Positions 20,530 through 28,671 of a stretch of 64,000 nt of DNA are shown piece after piece. Each line of letters begins with the position of its first letter. The stretch's first letter is position 1. The notes under the pieces are model-generated. The model worked only from the letters and a program-made list of their open reading frames with translations. It was not told where the DNA came from and did no database searches. Both the position numbers and the translations under genes were made by a program. The DNA comes from Crossiella cryophila (GTDB taxonomy: Bacteria > Actinomycetota > Actinomycetes > Mycobacteriales > Pseudonocardiaceae): positions 2,542,001-2,606,000 of the forward strand of contig NZ_JACHMH010000001.1 in the NCBI RefSeq assembly GCF_014204915.1, read 5' to 3'.

Positions 20530-21339
20530 TCAGCGACCGGCGACCGAGGCAGCCATCTCGGTGAGTTTCTGGGCCAGTGTGCGCTTGTCCGCCGGGGCCA
20601 CGATGACCCACTGACTACCGTCCGGACCTCGCATCTTCTGCCCGAGGTAGCGCCCGTCGACGTTGTCGATGAATGTGAGCGGGCTCTCGGCACGCTTGCG
20701 CGAGCCAAGCCGGTCGCGGGCAGCCACGAACAGCTGACCGCCCCCGGTGCGCGGCTTGTCCATGATCTCCTTGAGCCGCTGCGGGCTGGCCCCGCCGCTG
20801 TTGCGCGAGGACATCATGAACCCGCCCTCGTCCTCGGCCGGCCGGGAGTGCCGCCCGCCGCCCCGGCCGCCGCCGTCCCCGCCACCGAAGGTCTCGGCCG
20901 GGAAGTTGAAGGACTGCCCGCGCGCGGCAGGCTTGTCCGGCAGCGCCGAGACCAGCGCGTCGACCAGCCCGGTCGGCCGCACCGGGGTCAGCACCAGCTT
21001 CTCCTCGAGGATCTCGGCCAGCACCGCGTCGTCCCCGGAGGCGGCGGCGAGCGCGGCCCGCTGCTCGCCACCACCGGGCACGCTGTACCAGCCGTAGAAC
21101 TCCCGCTGCGGCCGTTCGAGCATGTGGAAGGTGTCCACCAGGTCGGGGTGGGCCCGCCCGCCACGGGCCAGGCCCAGCCCCTCCAGCTCCTGCCAGGCTC
21201 GCCGTTGCACGTCAAGCCGGTCCTGGTAGGTCTCCCCGTAGGAGGGGATGCCCAGGGTCGGGTGCTTGTCCTGCAGGTTCTCGCTCTCCCACACCACGTC
21301 GTAGGCGGGCAGCGAGATGGTGACTCTGGCTCTCAGCAC
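20530..21339 (-). CDS. EspG-family ESX secretion-associated protein
   Basis: Cytoplasmic protein of 269 residues. The opening LRARVTISLPAYDVVWES and the ELE-GLGLARGG, ERPQREFYGWYSV and RTLAQKLTEMAA segments fit the EspG family, which in mycobacteria act as chaperones for PE/PPE substrates of ESX systems. A Gly-rich loop interrupts the fold near 160-185. It is the last of four leftward genes with 20 bases separating it from the PPE-like gene, so it probably chaperones that neighbour. No ESX core gene (EccB/C/D/E) is in the window. EspG proteins diverge greatly, so the family call is good but the partner is inferred. Confidence 0.75.
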   Translation of the reverse strand: MLRARVTISLPAYDVVWESENLQDKHPTLGIPSYGETYQDRLDVQRRAWQELEGLGLARGGRAHPDLVDTFHMLERPQREFYGWYSVPGGGEQRAALAAASGDDAVLAEILEEKLVLTPVRPTGLVDALVSALPDKPAARGQSFNFPAETFGGGDGGGRGGGRHSRPAEDEGGFMMSSRNSGGASPQRLKEIMDKPRTGGGQLFVAARDRLGSRKRAESPLTFIDNVDGRYLGQKMRGPDGSQWVIVAPADKRTLAQKLTEMAASVAGR

Positions 21340-21359
21340 GGCTTCTTCCTAGTTCAGCG

Positions 21360-22613
21360 TCAGCGGTACCCGGGCGGCGTCTCACCGATGACCGGCGGTG
21401 CGACCAGCGTGTTGTCGCCCCAGATGTCATCGGACTCGACCAGGTAGCTGGGCCGCTTGTGTTCCTTGTCCTCATCGCCCTTGGCCCCGGCGCCGCCCAT
21501 GCCGCCACCGGCACCCATGCCGCCCCGGCCACCGGCCCCGCCGGCGGCGCCACCGCGCCCACCACCGGGCCCGTGCCCGTCGGCACCGACACCACCGGAC
21601 CCGCCAGGCCCGAACCCGGTCCCACTGGGACCGAACCCGCCACCCCGCGGCCCGAACCCACCGGCACCGCCGCCACCACCACGGCCACCACCACTACCGC
21701 CACCGGGCATCCCCGGCATCCGCGGCGGCGTACCACCGCCACCACCAGGCCCACGCCCAGGTCCCTGACCGGGCCCCTGCCCAGGCGGCCAGCCGCCAAT
21801 GGGCGGCGGCATCGGCGGGTTCGGCGGACCAGGAGGCGGGGTCGGACCGGGCGGCGGGGTGAACGGCGGCAGCTTCGGCGGCTCCACCGGCGGCTTGTTC
21901 CAGCTCGGGTCGAGCTGGTCGTTGCCACCGGGCGGACGCCCGTCCGAACCGGGCGGCAGGTTCGGCATGCTCGGCGGCGTGCCCCTGCCGTTGCGATCCC
22001 CACCACCGACGCGCCCGACATCGCCGCTCGGGTCCCGCTTGCCGGGGTCGACCTCTTTCGGGTCGCCCGTGCTCGTCTCCGGGGTCACCGGAGGCGGCGG
22101 GATGAACTGCGGCATGTTGGTGGTGTTGGTCTCGCTCTGCGTCTTGTACTCCAGCAGCGCCTGCTGGTTCGCGTTGGTCTTCTCGCCCTGGACCCGCTTG
22201 GCCTCGTCGTAGTCGGTCTCCCACCAGGCGGCACCGTTCAACCACGGCTCCGAACCCGGGTCGGGGGGCAGCTCGACCTTGTCCTTGACGGTCCGGAAGT
22301 CCCCACTCTGGGAAGCGACCTTGTAGGCCGTGTCGGTGCACACGGTCTTGGCGGCGCCGGCCCAGGCCGCCAGCGGCGAGGCCACGAGCTGCGCCTGGTC
22401 GGCTGCCTGGCCTTCCCAGGCCACCTTGCCGTCGGCCAGTGCCTTCTCGACCATGTCCCGGACGGTCAGGTAGCGGTCGCCGAGCTTCTGCCAGGCTTCG
22501 TAGTTCGGGTCCGTGGTGGCCTCGGCGCCCTTGGCGTCCTTGTGGAAGAACTCGTAGATCGTCTTCCCGTCGAAGGCATTGGGACGGGGCATGCATGAGG
22601 GATCCGGAGCCAT
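21360..22613 (-). CDS. PPE-like ESX substrate candidate with Gly/Pro-rich C-terminal domain
   Basis: Protein of 417 residues. The first 170 are helical (YEFFHKD, NYEAWQKLGDRYLTVRDMVE, ADQAQLVASPLAAWAG), like the helical N-terminus of PPE/WXG substrates. The middle is Pro-rich (FIPPPPVTPE) and residues about 260-380 are extreme Gly/Pro sequence. It ends with a conserved-looking tail, RPSYLVESDDIWGD followed by APPVIG, seen at the C-termini of PPE-like proteins in this lineage (recalled). No Sec signal. It sits between a DUF3558 lipoprotein and EspG, the expected context for an ESX-exported protein. The call is by architecture and context. Confidence 0.7.
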   Translation of the reverse strand: MAPDPSCMPRPNAFDGKTIYEFFHKDAKGAEATTDPNYEAWQKLGDRYLTVRDMVEKALADGKVAWEGQAADQAQLVASPLAAWAGAAKTVCTDTAYKVASQSGDFRTVKDKVELPPDPGSEPWLNGAAWWETDYDEAKRVQGEKTNANQQALLEYKTQSETNTTNMPQFIPPPPVTPETSTGDPKEVDPGKRDPSGDVGRVGGGDRNGRGTPPSMPNLPPGSDGRPPGGNDQLDPSWNKPPVEPPKLPPFTPPPGPTPPPGPPNPPMPPPIGGWPPGQGPGQGPGRGPGGGGGTPPRMPGMPGGGSGGGRGGGGGAGGFGPRGGGFGPSGTGFGPGGSGGVGADGHGPGGGRGGAAGGAGGRGGMGAGGGMGGAGAKGDEDKEHKRPSYLVESDDIWGDNTLVAPPVIGETPPGYR

Positions 22614-22615
22614 GA

Positions 22616-23242
22616 CTAGCTACCCCCCTTGATAGTCGAGATCACCATTTCCGCGACCTTGTCCGCCAGACCGCACGCGTTCTTGTACTCGGCCGCCGCC
22701 TTGTCGCTGATCTGCACCCCGACGCTGATTGTCACGGCGTCACTCACAGCGGTGTATCCGAAGCAGTCACCTTGGCCGAAGGGGACTCCGCTGTTGGCGT
22801 GCACCGAGGGATAGCCGGCAACCGTGGCCGCCTCGAAGGCCGCGTAGGTGCTCTTCTTCTCGTAGAGAGCGTTGAGACCCGCGTCGGCCTTGGTGCTCAG
22901 TGCAACGCTGAACAGGCCGCTCAGGCTGGTGTTCGGGTTCTGCGCGGTAGTCCAGGAACATTCCTTGCCGAGCACGCTGTCGCCCTCTTTGCCCGGTTTG
23001 CTGACCCGGACCGTGCCGACCTGTGCTGCGGTGAGTAGTTCGCAGGGCTTGGGCGCGTACTGCGCCGCTTTGTCCAACTTGGGTTGGGTGATCGGCGGCG
23101 CGAGACCGGCCGAGCTGGTGCTGGTCGCGGCGGCGCTGCTCGGCGGCTGCGCGCTGGTGCTCGGTGTGTTCGAGCCACCAGAGCATCCTGCGACCAGGGC
23201 CAGGGCGGCAACAACGAGCGTGCTGAGGGCGACGCGGTTCAC
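22616..23242 (-). CDS. DUF3558-type lipoprotein
   Basis: Secreted, lipid-anchored protein of 208 residues. The signal peptide is at 1-19 with lipobox LVAGC (Cys20), followed by a Ser/Thr/Pro-rich linker. The DUF3558-like domain carries CELLTAAQVG near 67 and conserved cysteines (KECSW, GDCFGY, NACGLADKVAE). Its ATG overlaps the stop of the upstream 135-residue gene by four bases (ATGA), and the next gene follows within two bases, so it is translationally coupled within the ESX-accessory operon. DUF3558 lipoproteins often accompany EspG/PPE-like genes in Pseudonocardiales; their function is not known. Confidence 0.85.
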   Translation of the reverse strand: MNRVALSTLVVAALALVAGCSGGSNTPSTSAQPPSSAAATSTSSAGLAPPITQPKLDKAAQYAPKPCELLTAAQVGTVRVSKPGKEGDSVLGKECSWTTAQNPNTSLSGLFSVALSTKADAGLNALYEKKSTYAAFEAATVAGYPSVHANSGVPFGQGDCFGYTAVSDAVTISVGVQISDKAAAEYKNACGLADKVAEMVISTIKGGS

Positions 23243-23646
23243 TGGGTCTTGCCTCCGAGTTGGCGGTTCATGTCCTCGGCGTCCGCATAGCCCTTCATGA
23301 TCGCGTTGAGGTTGGCGACCATGGCTTCCAGAGCCTCGCGGTACTTCTTGTTGGCAGTGGCGTGGCAGCCGTCACCGGTGACCGCGCGATCGTTGATCTT
23401 CTCGGCCGCGACCGCACTGTAAGGATCACGGCCAGGTCCAGCAGTCAGTCTCAGACGCTCGGCCTCTTGGTTGATCTTCTTGAGTTCTTCGATCGCCAGC
23501 TCAAGGCCGGTGATGGCCTTCTGCGCGTGCGCCTTGTCGACCTTGAACTTGCCGCCAGTCTTCGCGGCCGAGTAGTCGGTCGCGTAATGCTGGTTCAGCC
23601 TCGCCTGCTCTGGCGAGATATCCGCATCCGGATCCCGTGGCGGCAT
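23239..23646 (-). CDS. Small helical protein, probable PE/WXG-like ESX partner
   Basis: First gene of the leftward ESX-accessory operon, encoding 135 residues. After a hydrophilic start (MPPRDPDADISPEQ) the product is two long amphipathic helices: HAQKAITGLELAIEELKKI near 40-58, and KKYREALEAMVANLNAIM near 98-115 before a polar tail. This resembles the helical hairpin of WXG100/PE proteins, though no WxG motif is visible. Context with the PPE-like and EspG genes suggests it is the PE-equivalent partner of the PPE-like protein. Functional assignment is inference. Confidence 0.65.
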   Translation of the reverse strand: MPPRDPDADISPEQARLNQHYATDYSAAKTGGKFKVDKAHAQKAITGLELAIEELKKINQEAERLRLTAGPGRDPYSAVAAEKINDRAVTGDGCHATANKKYREALEAMVANLNAIMKGYADAEDMNRQLGGKTQ

Positions 23647-23828
23647 GTCACACCCTCCCAGTTACTGCGCTCGATGCCGTCTCGCATCGTATCGTTCGAC
23701 GCCGACATCGCAGGGCGGGTTCCCACAGGTTCCCCACCCTCGTTTGTGGACTGTGCCCCGGGTTGGACACAGTCCGTCAACGCTGGTGACGCAGTGAGAT
23801 GGCGATCATGACGCGGGAGTGGAGTGGG

Positions 23829-25940
23829 TCACGCTCCGGAGCGGTTGTCGCCGAAGGTCAGGCCCGTCGCGTTGGCCAGGAAGGACAGTGTGTCGGCGGT
23901 CAGGGTGATGGTGCGGGAGATCGAGCGGGTGCTGTGGCCCACGTCGGTCTCGCGGCGGAACAGGATCGGGTGGGTGGCCGTCTCGCCGGCGGTGGCCGCT
24001 TGCAGCGCCGCGCACATCTTGCGGGCGTGGCAGGGGTCGACCCTGGAGTCGGACTCGAAGACGGTGAACAGGACCGCGGGGTAGGCCACGCCGGGTTTGA
24101 CGTGGTGGTACGGGGAGTAGGCGAGCAGCCAGGCCAGTTCGTCGGGGTCGGCGGCGGTGCCGTACTCGTCCTTCCAGATCCGGCCGATCAGGAATTCCTC
24201 GTAGCGGATCATGTCCAGCAGGGGGGCCGAGCAGACCACGGCGCGGTACAGCTCGGGGCGCTGGGTGATCGCCGCGCCCATCAGCAGGCCGCCGTTGGAG
24301 CCGCCCTGGATGGCCAGTTGCGGGCTGGTGGTCCAGCCCTGGTTGATGAGGTGTTCGGCGGCGGCGTGGAAGTCGTCGAAGGTGTTCTGCTTGTTCGCGC
24401 GCATGCCGCCCTGGTGCCAGGACTCGCCCTCCTCGCCGCCGCCGCGCAGGGAGGCCAGCGCGTACACGCCGCCCGCCTCGACCCAGGCCAGGGCGGAGGC
24501 GCTGTAGGAGGGGGAGTAGCTGATCGAGAAGCCGCCGTAGCCGCCGAGCAGGGTGGGGCGGGGCTGGTCGGGTTCGGCGCTGGGGGAGAGCACGAACATG
24601 TGCACGGTGGTGCCGTCGGCTGAGGTGTAGGCGAGTTGCCGGGTGTGCACCGCGGGCACCTCGACCGCGCCTGGAGCCGCCTCCAGCAGTTCGGTGACGC
24701 CGGTGGAGCGGACGTGCCGGTGCACGCTGGGCGGGGTGACGAAGTCGGTCCAGCCGATCCACAGCGTGTCCTGGTCCGTCCTGGTCAGACTGTCCACAGT
24801 GGAGAGTCCGTTGACGGATCCGGTGCCGGGCAACGGGATCTGGGTCAGGTGGCTGCCGTCGGACGGGTCGTGCAGGTGGATCTCGGAGACCGCGTGCCGG
24901 CTGCGCAGCACCGCGAGCGTGCCGTCCAGCCAGCGGGCGGTCTCCAGCACCGAACCCGGGTCCTCGGCGATCAGTTCCCGCCAGTGCTGCCGTCCCGGCT
25001 CGGTCGGATCGGCAACGCACAGCCGCCAGCGCGGGGCGTCCAGCGTGGTCAGCAGGTACAGCCTGCCGTCGCGTTCGACCCAGGCGGTGCAGTAGGCGCT
25101 GTCCACCTCGTCCACGATCTGGCGCAGCTTGCCGTCGCCCGCCAGGTCGGCGATCCACACCGACTCCTTGGGCGCGGTGCCCGGGGTCGCGTCGACCACC
25201 AGCCAGCGGCCGTCGGCGGAGAGCCGCACGCCGTAGTAGTTGGTCTTGTCCAGGCCCTCGCCGTGCATCAGCTCGTCGGTGGCCGGGTCCGCGCCCAGCC
25301 GGTGCCGCCACACCCGCCGGTGGAACAGCTCCTCGCCCGCTGGCACCTCGCCGGGTGCCAGGCGGCGGACGTAGAACAGCTCCTGGCCGCCGGGCAGCCA
25401 GGCGATGGGGGAGTTGCGGGCGCGGTCGATCGGGCCGTCCAGCAGCGCGCCGGTGGCCACGTCGACCACGTGCAGCTGGGACTCCTCGTCGCCGCCGCTG
25501 GAGAGCAGGTAGGCGAGTTTGTCGCCTTCCAGACTGGGCACCCAGTAGTCCAGGGTGGTCAGGCCGGAGGGGTCCAGCGTGGCCACGTCGATCAGGGCGC
25601 GCTCGTCGCCGCCTGCGTCGCGGACGTGCAGCACCGAGTGCTCCTGGCCGGGCAGGCGGCGGGTGAAGAAGGCACGGCCGTTGCGCCAGAAGGGGGCGGA
25701 CACCGAACCGGACTGCAGCAGGGTGCCGATCCGGCCTGCCACCGCCTCGCGGCCGGGGAGTTCGGACAGCAGTGGGGCGACGAGGGCGTCCTGGGCGGCC
25801 GACCACTCCTGGGTGCGCGTGTCGGCGGCGTCTTCCAGCCAGCGATAGGGGTCCGGCACCCGATGTCCGTGCAGCTCGTCGACCAGGTCGAGGCGCTCGG
25901 CGGGCGGGTAGGAGCGGGGGGCGGACGAGTGCTGGCTCAC
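23829..25940 (-). CDS. Prolyl oligopeptidase family serine peptidase (S9A)
   Basis: Cytoplasmic peptidase of 703 residues, the usual size for prolyl oligopeptidases, which cut short peptides after proline. The N-terminus (YPPAERLDLVDELHGHRVPDPYRWLED) is the classical S9A opening, followed by a seven-bladed propeller region to about 420. The C-terminal alpha/beta hydrolase domain has nucleophile Ser548 in GGSNGGL, an Asp in DSRVD (631 or 635) and His669 in DVGHSTRS. No signal peptide. It is transcribed alone, away from the ESX operon, with about 150 bases of upstream spacer before the divergent HNH gene. Confidence 0.93.
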   Translation of the reverse strand: MSQHSSAPRSYPPAERLDLVDELHGHRVPDPYRWLEDAADTRTQEWSAAQDALVAPLLSELPGREAVAGRIGTLLQSGSVSAPFWRNGRAFFTRRLPGQEHSVLHVRDAGGDERALIDVATLDPSGLTTLDYWVPSLEGDKLAYLLSSGGDEESQLHVVDVATGALLDGPIDRARNSPIAWLPGGQELFYVRRLAPGEVPAGEELFHRRVWRHRLGADPATDELMHGEGLDKTNYYGVRLSADGRWLVVDATPGTAPKESVWIADLAGDGKLRQIVDEVDSAYCTAWVERDGRLYLLTTLDAPRWRLCVADPTEPGRQHWRELIAEDPGSVLETARWLDGTLAVLRSRHAVSEIHLHDPSDGSHLTQIPLPGTGSVNGLSTVDSLTRTDQDTLWIGWTDFVTPPSVHRHVRSTGVTELLEAAPGAVEVPAVHTRQLAYTSADGTTVHMFVLSPSAEPDQPRPTLLGGYGGFSISYSPSYSASALAWVEAGGVYALASLRGGGEEGESWHQGGMRANKQNTFDDFHAAAEHLINQGWTTSPQLAIQGGSNGGLLMGAAITQRPELYRAVVCSAPLLDMIRYEEFLIGRIWKDEYGTAADPDELAWLLAYSPYHHVKPGVAYPAVLFTVFESDSRVDPCHARKMCAALQAATAGETATHPILFRRETDVGHSTRSISRTITLTADTLSFLANATGLTFGDNRSGA

Positions 25941-26093
25941 GATCGGAACCCTACCGATGCGTGCTTGTCACTCCACTGGTTAGCCGCTCGTTCACCGTAG
26001 ATTCGGGCGAGCCTGCCCGACACGTTACAGATCACAGGTGCGCGAACAGCGCATTATGTGGTCGACTACGTGTGATCCGGTGGAGGTGGTCGC

Positions 26094-26759
26094 GTGCCCG
26101 ACCGACAACCGACTCCCATCGGCATAGCCGGTGGGCAGACGCCGCGGGTCCGTTCGTCCTCGAACGGTATCCCGCCGGCCTTGGCCGCGTGCGTTCCTGT
26201 ACCTGCGCAGGAACGGGCGGCCCCTAGCGAGACGACCCCTGGATGGGGCCGACGCCGTGTGTTGTTGCTGAATGCCACCTTCGAGCCGCTGACGGCTCTC
26301 CCGGTGCGCCGAGCGATCGTACTTCTTGTCTGCGGCAAAGCGGAAATCGTCCATGGAGACTCCGCTGGCCTGCAGGTTCACTCCGCCAGTGAGGTCGTGG
26401 CGGTCCCGTCGGTGATCCGGTTGAGCACGTTTGTCCGGGTTCCCTACCGTGGCCGGATCCCGCTGACCCGCGCCGCGCTGATGCACCGCGACCGGTTCCG
26501 CTGCGCGTACTGCGCCGCACGGGCCGAGACCATCGACCACGTGGTGCCGCGCAGCAAGGGCGGTCAGCACACCTGGGAGAACACGGTCGCCTGCTGCGCC
26601 CGCTGCAACCACCGCAAGGCCGACAAGCTGCTCAGTGAGCTGGGCTGGCGGCTACGGGTGGTGCCGCGCACCCCGCGTGGGCAGCACTGGCGGTTGCTGG
26701 CCGGTGTGCCCGACGCGGACCCGCAGTGGCTGCCCTACCTCGGGGAGCCCGCGGCCTGA
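26094..26759 (+). CDS. HNH endonuclease domain protein (Rv2469c-like)
   Basis: Protein of 221 residues. The first 50 are low complexity. Residues 54-130 form a conserved block ([20 protein letters not shown]), followed by a zinc-stabilised HNH fold: Cys137-x2-Cys140, [12 protein letters not shown] with His149, Asn163, Cys168-x2-Cys171 and His173. The family is conserved in actinobacteria next to these genes (Rv2469c in M. tuberculosis, recalled) and is not linked to restriction systems; a nicking or repair role is plausible but unproven. The GTG at 26094 follows GGAGGTGG. Its TGA abuts the stop of the convergent GVRIS gene, making a shared TGATCA. Confidence 0.88.
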   Translation: MPDRQPTPIGIAGGQTPRVRSSSNGIPPALAACVPVPAQERAAPSETTPGWGRRRVLLLNATFEPLTALPVRRAIVLLVCGKAEIVHGDSAGLQVHSASEVVAVPSVIRLSTFVRVPYRGRIPLTRAALMHRDRFRCAYCAARAETIDHVVPRSKGGQHTWENTVACCARCNHRKADKLLSELGWRLRVVPRTPRGQHWRLLAGVPDADPQWLPYLGEPAA

Positions 26760-27569
26760 TCAGGCCGCCAGGGCTGCCTGGGCGCTGATCCGCACCCCGT
26801 CCCGAGCACTGATGCGGACTCCGGCGTGTCCGGAGATCCGCACGCCGTGCTGCCCGCTGATCCGCACGCCCTCGCGCGCCGAGATCCGCACACCCCGGTC
26901 GGCCCCGCTGATCCGGACCCCGCGCTCGGCGGCGCTGATCCGCACCCCGGCCTGGCCGCTGATGCGCACGCCGTCCTGTGCCGAGATCCGCACGCCGTCC
27001 CGCGCGCTGATCCGGACGCCTGCTTCGCCGCTGATGCGCACGCCGTCGCGGGCGGAGATCCGCACGCCGTCCTGGGCGGAGATGCGCACGCCACGCTGAC
27101 CGCTGATGCGGACACCCGCCTGACCGCTGATCCGGACCCCGGCGTCACTGCTGATCCGCACGCCCGCCTCGCCACTGATCCGCACCCCGCGGTCGGCGCC
27201 GCTGATCCGCACGCCCGCCTGGCCGCTGATCCGCACCCCTGACTCGCCGCTGATCCGCACTCCGGCCCGGCCGCTGATCCGGACGCCGTCGCTGGCGGAG
27301 ATCCGCACCCCGCGATCGACTCCGCTGATACGCACTCCGTCACGCACCGTGTCCATCGAGCTGATCCGGACACCCTGGCGCGAGCTGATTCGCACCCCTG
27401 CGTAACCGGAGGCGCAAACGTCATCAACGGCGCTGATGCGTACCCCGGTGGCTCCGCTTGGCCGGAAGCCATCAAAGTTGCTGATGCGCACGCCTGCATT
27501 GCGGATGAGTGACCGCTTCCCCGAAAGGGTGTGGTCGTTGCTCTGTTCGAGAGTCTTGATATCCGACAT
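26760..27569 (-). CDS. GVRIS octapeptide-repeat protein, function unknown
   Basis: Protein of 269 residues built from 27 copies of GVRIS. Residues 1-22 (MSDIKTLEQSNDHTLSGKRS) are a non-repeat N-terminus. The first two repeats are spaced by 11-residue insertions and the fourth by seven; from about residue 70 onward the unit is eight residues, GVRIS plus three (GQA, ARD, AQD, GEA), sometimes nine (GADR, AAER). Val and Ile alternate with Arg and Ser, the pattern expected of short stacked strands with V/I inside and an Arg/Ser ladder outside (inference: beta-solenoid). The ATG at 27567-27569 has GGGAG seven bases upstream. Ser is written AGC in some units and TCC or TCG in others, which supports selection on this frame. 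No signal peptide or membrane helix is seen. Family not recognised. Confidence 0.75.
   Translation of the reverse strand: MSDIKTLEQSNDHTLSGKRSLIRNAGVRISNFDGFRPSGATGVRISAVDDVCASGYAGVRISSRQGVRISSMDTVRDGVRISGVDRGVRISASDGVRISGRAGVRISGESGVRISGQAGVRISGADRGVRISGEAGVRISSDAGVRISGQAGVRISGQRGVRISAQDGVRISARDGVRISGEAGVRISARDGVRISAQDGVRISGQAGVRISAAERGVRISGADRGVRISAREGVRISGQHGVRISGHAGVRISARDGVRISAQAALAA
26766..27500 (-). repeat. 24-bp coding repeat array (GVRIS units)
   Basis: Tandem imperfect 24-base units (27 when lengthened), 27 copies in all, covering almost the whole gene. Units are most regular in the 3' two thirds and become irregular towards the start codon. Codon differences between units are largely synonymous in the minus-strand GVRIS frame: Arg CGC/CGG, Val GTG/GTC/GTA, Ser AGC/TCC/TCG. 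There are no spacers of the kind that would suggest a CRISPR array. Confidence 0.85.
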
Positions 27570-27884
27570 GTTGGCGTCTCCCATCGGTGGGATGCTGCTC
27601 TGCGTGGAAGAGTCTGCGTGCACAAGACCCGGATAGGTGAAAAGTAGAAGCCCGGCCCGCCGCAGACAAGCCGCCAAAGCGGCCGCCATTTGCCGCTGTT
27701 CGGATCGGGGCCGATCGGCCCAGTGGGCTCGGCCGGACGAGTGGCATCCGGGCATCGGGGAGGTGCCGGTCACACTTCCGGGTTACCTTCCGCGGCCTCC
27801 GGCCGAAACCTGGCGAATCCCCCCGAACGGCGGCACGGGGACCACTGCCAGCGGGGCAGGCACCCACCATCTAGAGTTGCCGCC
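27570..27884. other. Intergenic region between the divergent GVRIS and CtaJ-like genes
   Basis: A 315-base spacer with no convincing gene; the open frames crossing it are extensions of the repeat frames and shadows. It must hold the two divergent promoters. A GGGAG ribosome site for the GVRIS gene lies at its left edge. I see no clear -10/-35 pair, riboswitch or terminator. Composition is slightly richer in A/T near 27600-27660 than the surroundings, as expected of a promoter. Confidence 0.5.
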
Positions 27885-28139
27885 GTGACCGTCCTGGAGA
27901 CCATCCTCGTCTTCGCGGGGATCCCGTTGGCGTTGTACCTCGGGATCACCCTGCTGACGATGTGGCCTGACTCCAGCCGGGGCCAGCGCTACCGGCCCGG
28001 CCAGGAGTGGCCCCACGAGCCAGTGTGGTGGAGTGCCAACCCCGCAGGCCTGACCACCTCCGCCGCTCCCGCGGCGCACGACAACGAGGCGGCCGCGGCC
28101 GCCGGTACCGCTCGGGGAGGTGCCCGTGGCAACTGGTGA
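27885..28139 (+). CDS. Small single-pass membrane protein, CtaJ-like cytochrome aa3 accessory subunit
   Basis: Protein of 84 residues from a GTG. One membrane helix at about 4-27 (LETILVFAGIPLALYLGITL) is followed by a short conserved cytoplasmic segment, RGQRYRPGQEWPHEPVWW, and an Ala-rich tail. This helix plus YRPG...HEPVWW pattern is what I recall for CtaJ (Rv2468A / MSMEG type), an accessory subunit found in the mycobacterial cytochrome bcc-aa3 supercomplex. Its position beside the DUF5130 gene and PepN agrees. It overlaps the DUF5130 gene by 14 bases. Assignment is by memory of pattern and synteny, without a search. Confidence 0.6.
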   Translation: MTVLETILVFAGIPLALYLGITLLTMWPDSSRGQRYRPGQEWPHEPVWWSANPAGLTTSAAPAAHDNEAAAAAGTARGGARGNW

Positions 28140-28602
28140 ACTCGCGCCCCGCGTCGATCCCAAGGATCTGGCCTTCGGTGAGGTGCTGATGCCGCACGGC
28201 CGGGTGTCCTCGGCCCGGCACGTCAGCGACTCCGGCCCGAAGCTGCCGTTCAGCCCGGTCCAGCTGGCCACCCTGGACGAGGCGCTGACCCTGTCCAGCC
28301 GCAGCTCCGGCCTGGACTTCAGCATCTACCTCGGCGACCTGGGCGAGGACATCCACGCCCGCGCCCAAGAGCTGCACGCCAGCCTCGGCGCCAAGGCCGG
28401 CAACGCGGTGCTGGTCGCGGTCTCGCCTGGCCAGCGTGTGGTGGAGATCGTCACCGGCGCCGAGTCCGGGCGTCGGCTGGCCGACCGCGGCTGCAAGCTC
28501 GCGGTGATGAGCATGGTCGCCTCCTTCAAGGAGGGCGACCTGGCCGGTGGACTCATCAGCGGCCTGCGCATGCTGGCCGACCAGGCCGGTCCCAAGCACT
28601 GA
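28126..28602 (+). CDS. DUF5130 family protein (Rv2468c-like)
   Basis: Protein of 158 residues of the actinobacterial DUF5130 family, related to the TPM domain. Visible conserved stretches are MPHGRVSSARHVSDSG near 21-36, GLDFSIYLGDLGED near 64-77 and QRVVEIVTGAESGRRL near 104-119. No signal peptide or membrane helix is evident. The GTG at 28126 sits five bases after GGGGAGG; another GTG two codons upstream is less well placed. It overlaps the CtaJ-like gene, so the two are co-translated. The function of the family is not established. Confidence 0.8.
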   Translation: MATGELAPRVDPKDLAFGEVLMPHGRVSSARHVSDSGPKLPFSPVQLATLDEALTLSSRSSGLDFSIYLGDLGEDIHARAQELHASLGAKAGNAVLVAVSPGQRVVEIVTGAESGRRLADRGCKLAVMSMVASFKEGDLAGGLISGLRMLADQAGPKH

Positions 28603-28617
28603 CCGACTGAACTCACA

Positions 28618-28661
28618 AAGCGGCGGCGTCCCCCTCGGGCTGAGGGGAACGCCGCCGCTTT
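28618..28661. terminator. Bidirectional intrinsic terminator between DUF5130 and pepN
   Basis: A GC-rich stem pairs AAGCGGCGGCGT-CCCC (28618-28633) with GGGG-AACGCCGCCGCTT (28644-28660) around a ten-base loop. It ends in TTTCG on the plus strand and, read on the other strand, is followed by TTTGTGAG. It lies in the 69-base gap between two convergent genes. Confidence 0.85.
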
Positions 28662-28671
28662 CGTTGTCAGA

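Noticed and set aside
26757-26762. Shared TGATCA stop junctions between convergent genes (also at 40176-40181) as a functional signal
   Set aside because: Two cases of abutting stops arise easily from compact convergent genes; nothing indicates more.
26766-27500. Regular 24-27-base repeats that could look like a CRISPR array or minisatellite
   Set aside because: There are no unique spacers between units, the repeats are contiguous, and synonymous codon variation supports a coding repeat.
26735-27625. Alternative reading frames of the GVRIS array (Cys/Gly/Ser-rich minus frame, LIRTP-type plus frame)
   Set aside because: They stay open only because the repeat lacks stops. The GVRIS frame alone has a ribosome site, a unique N-terminus and synonymous variation at Ser codons.
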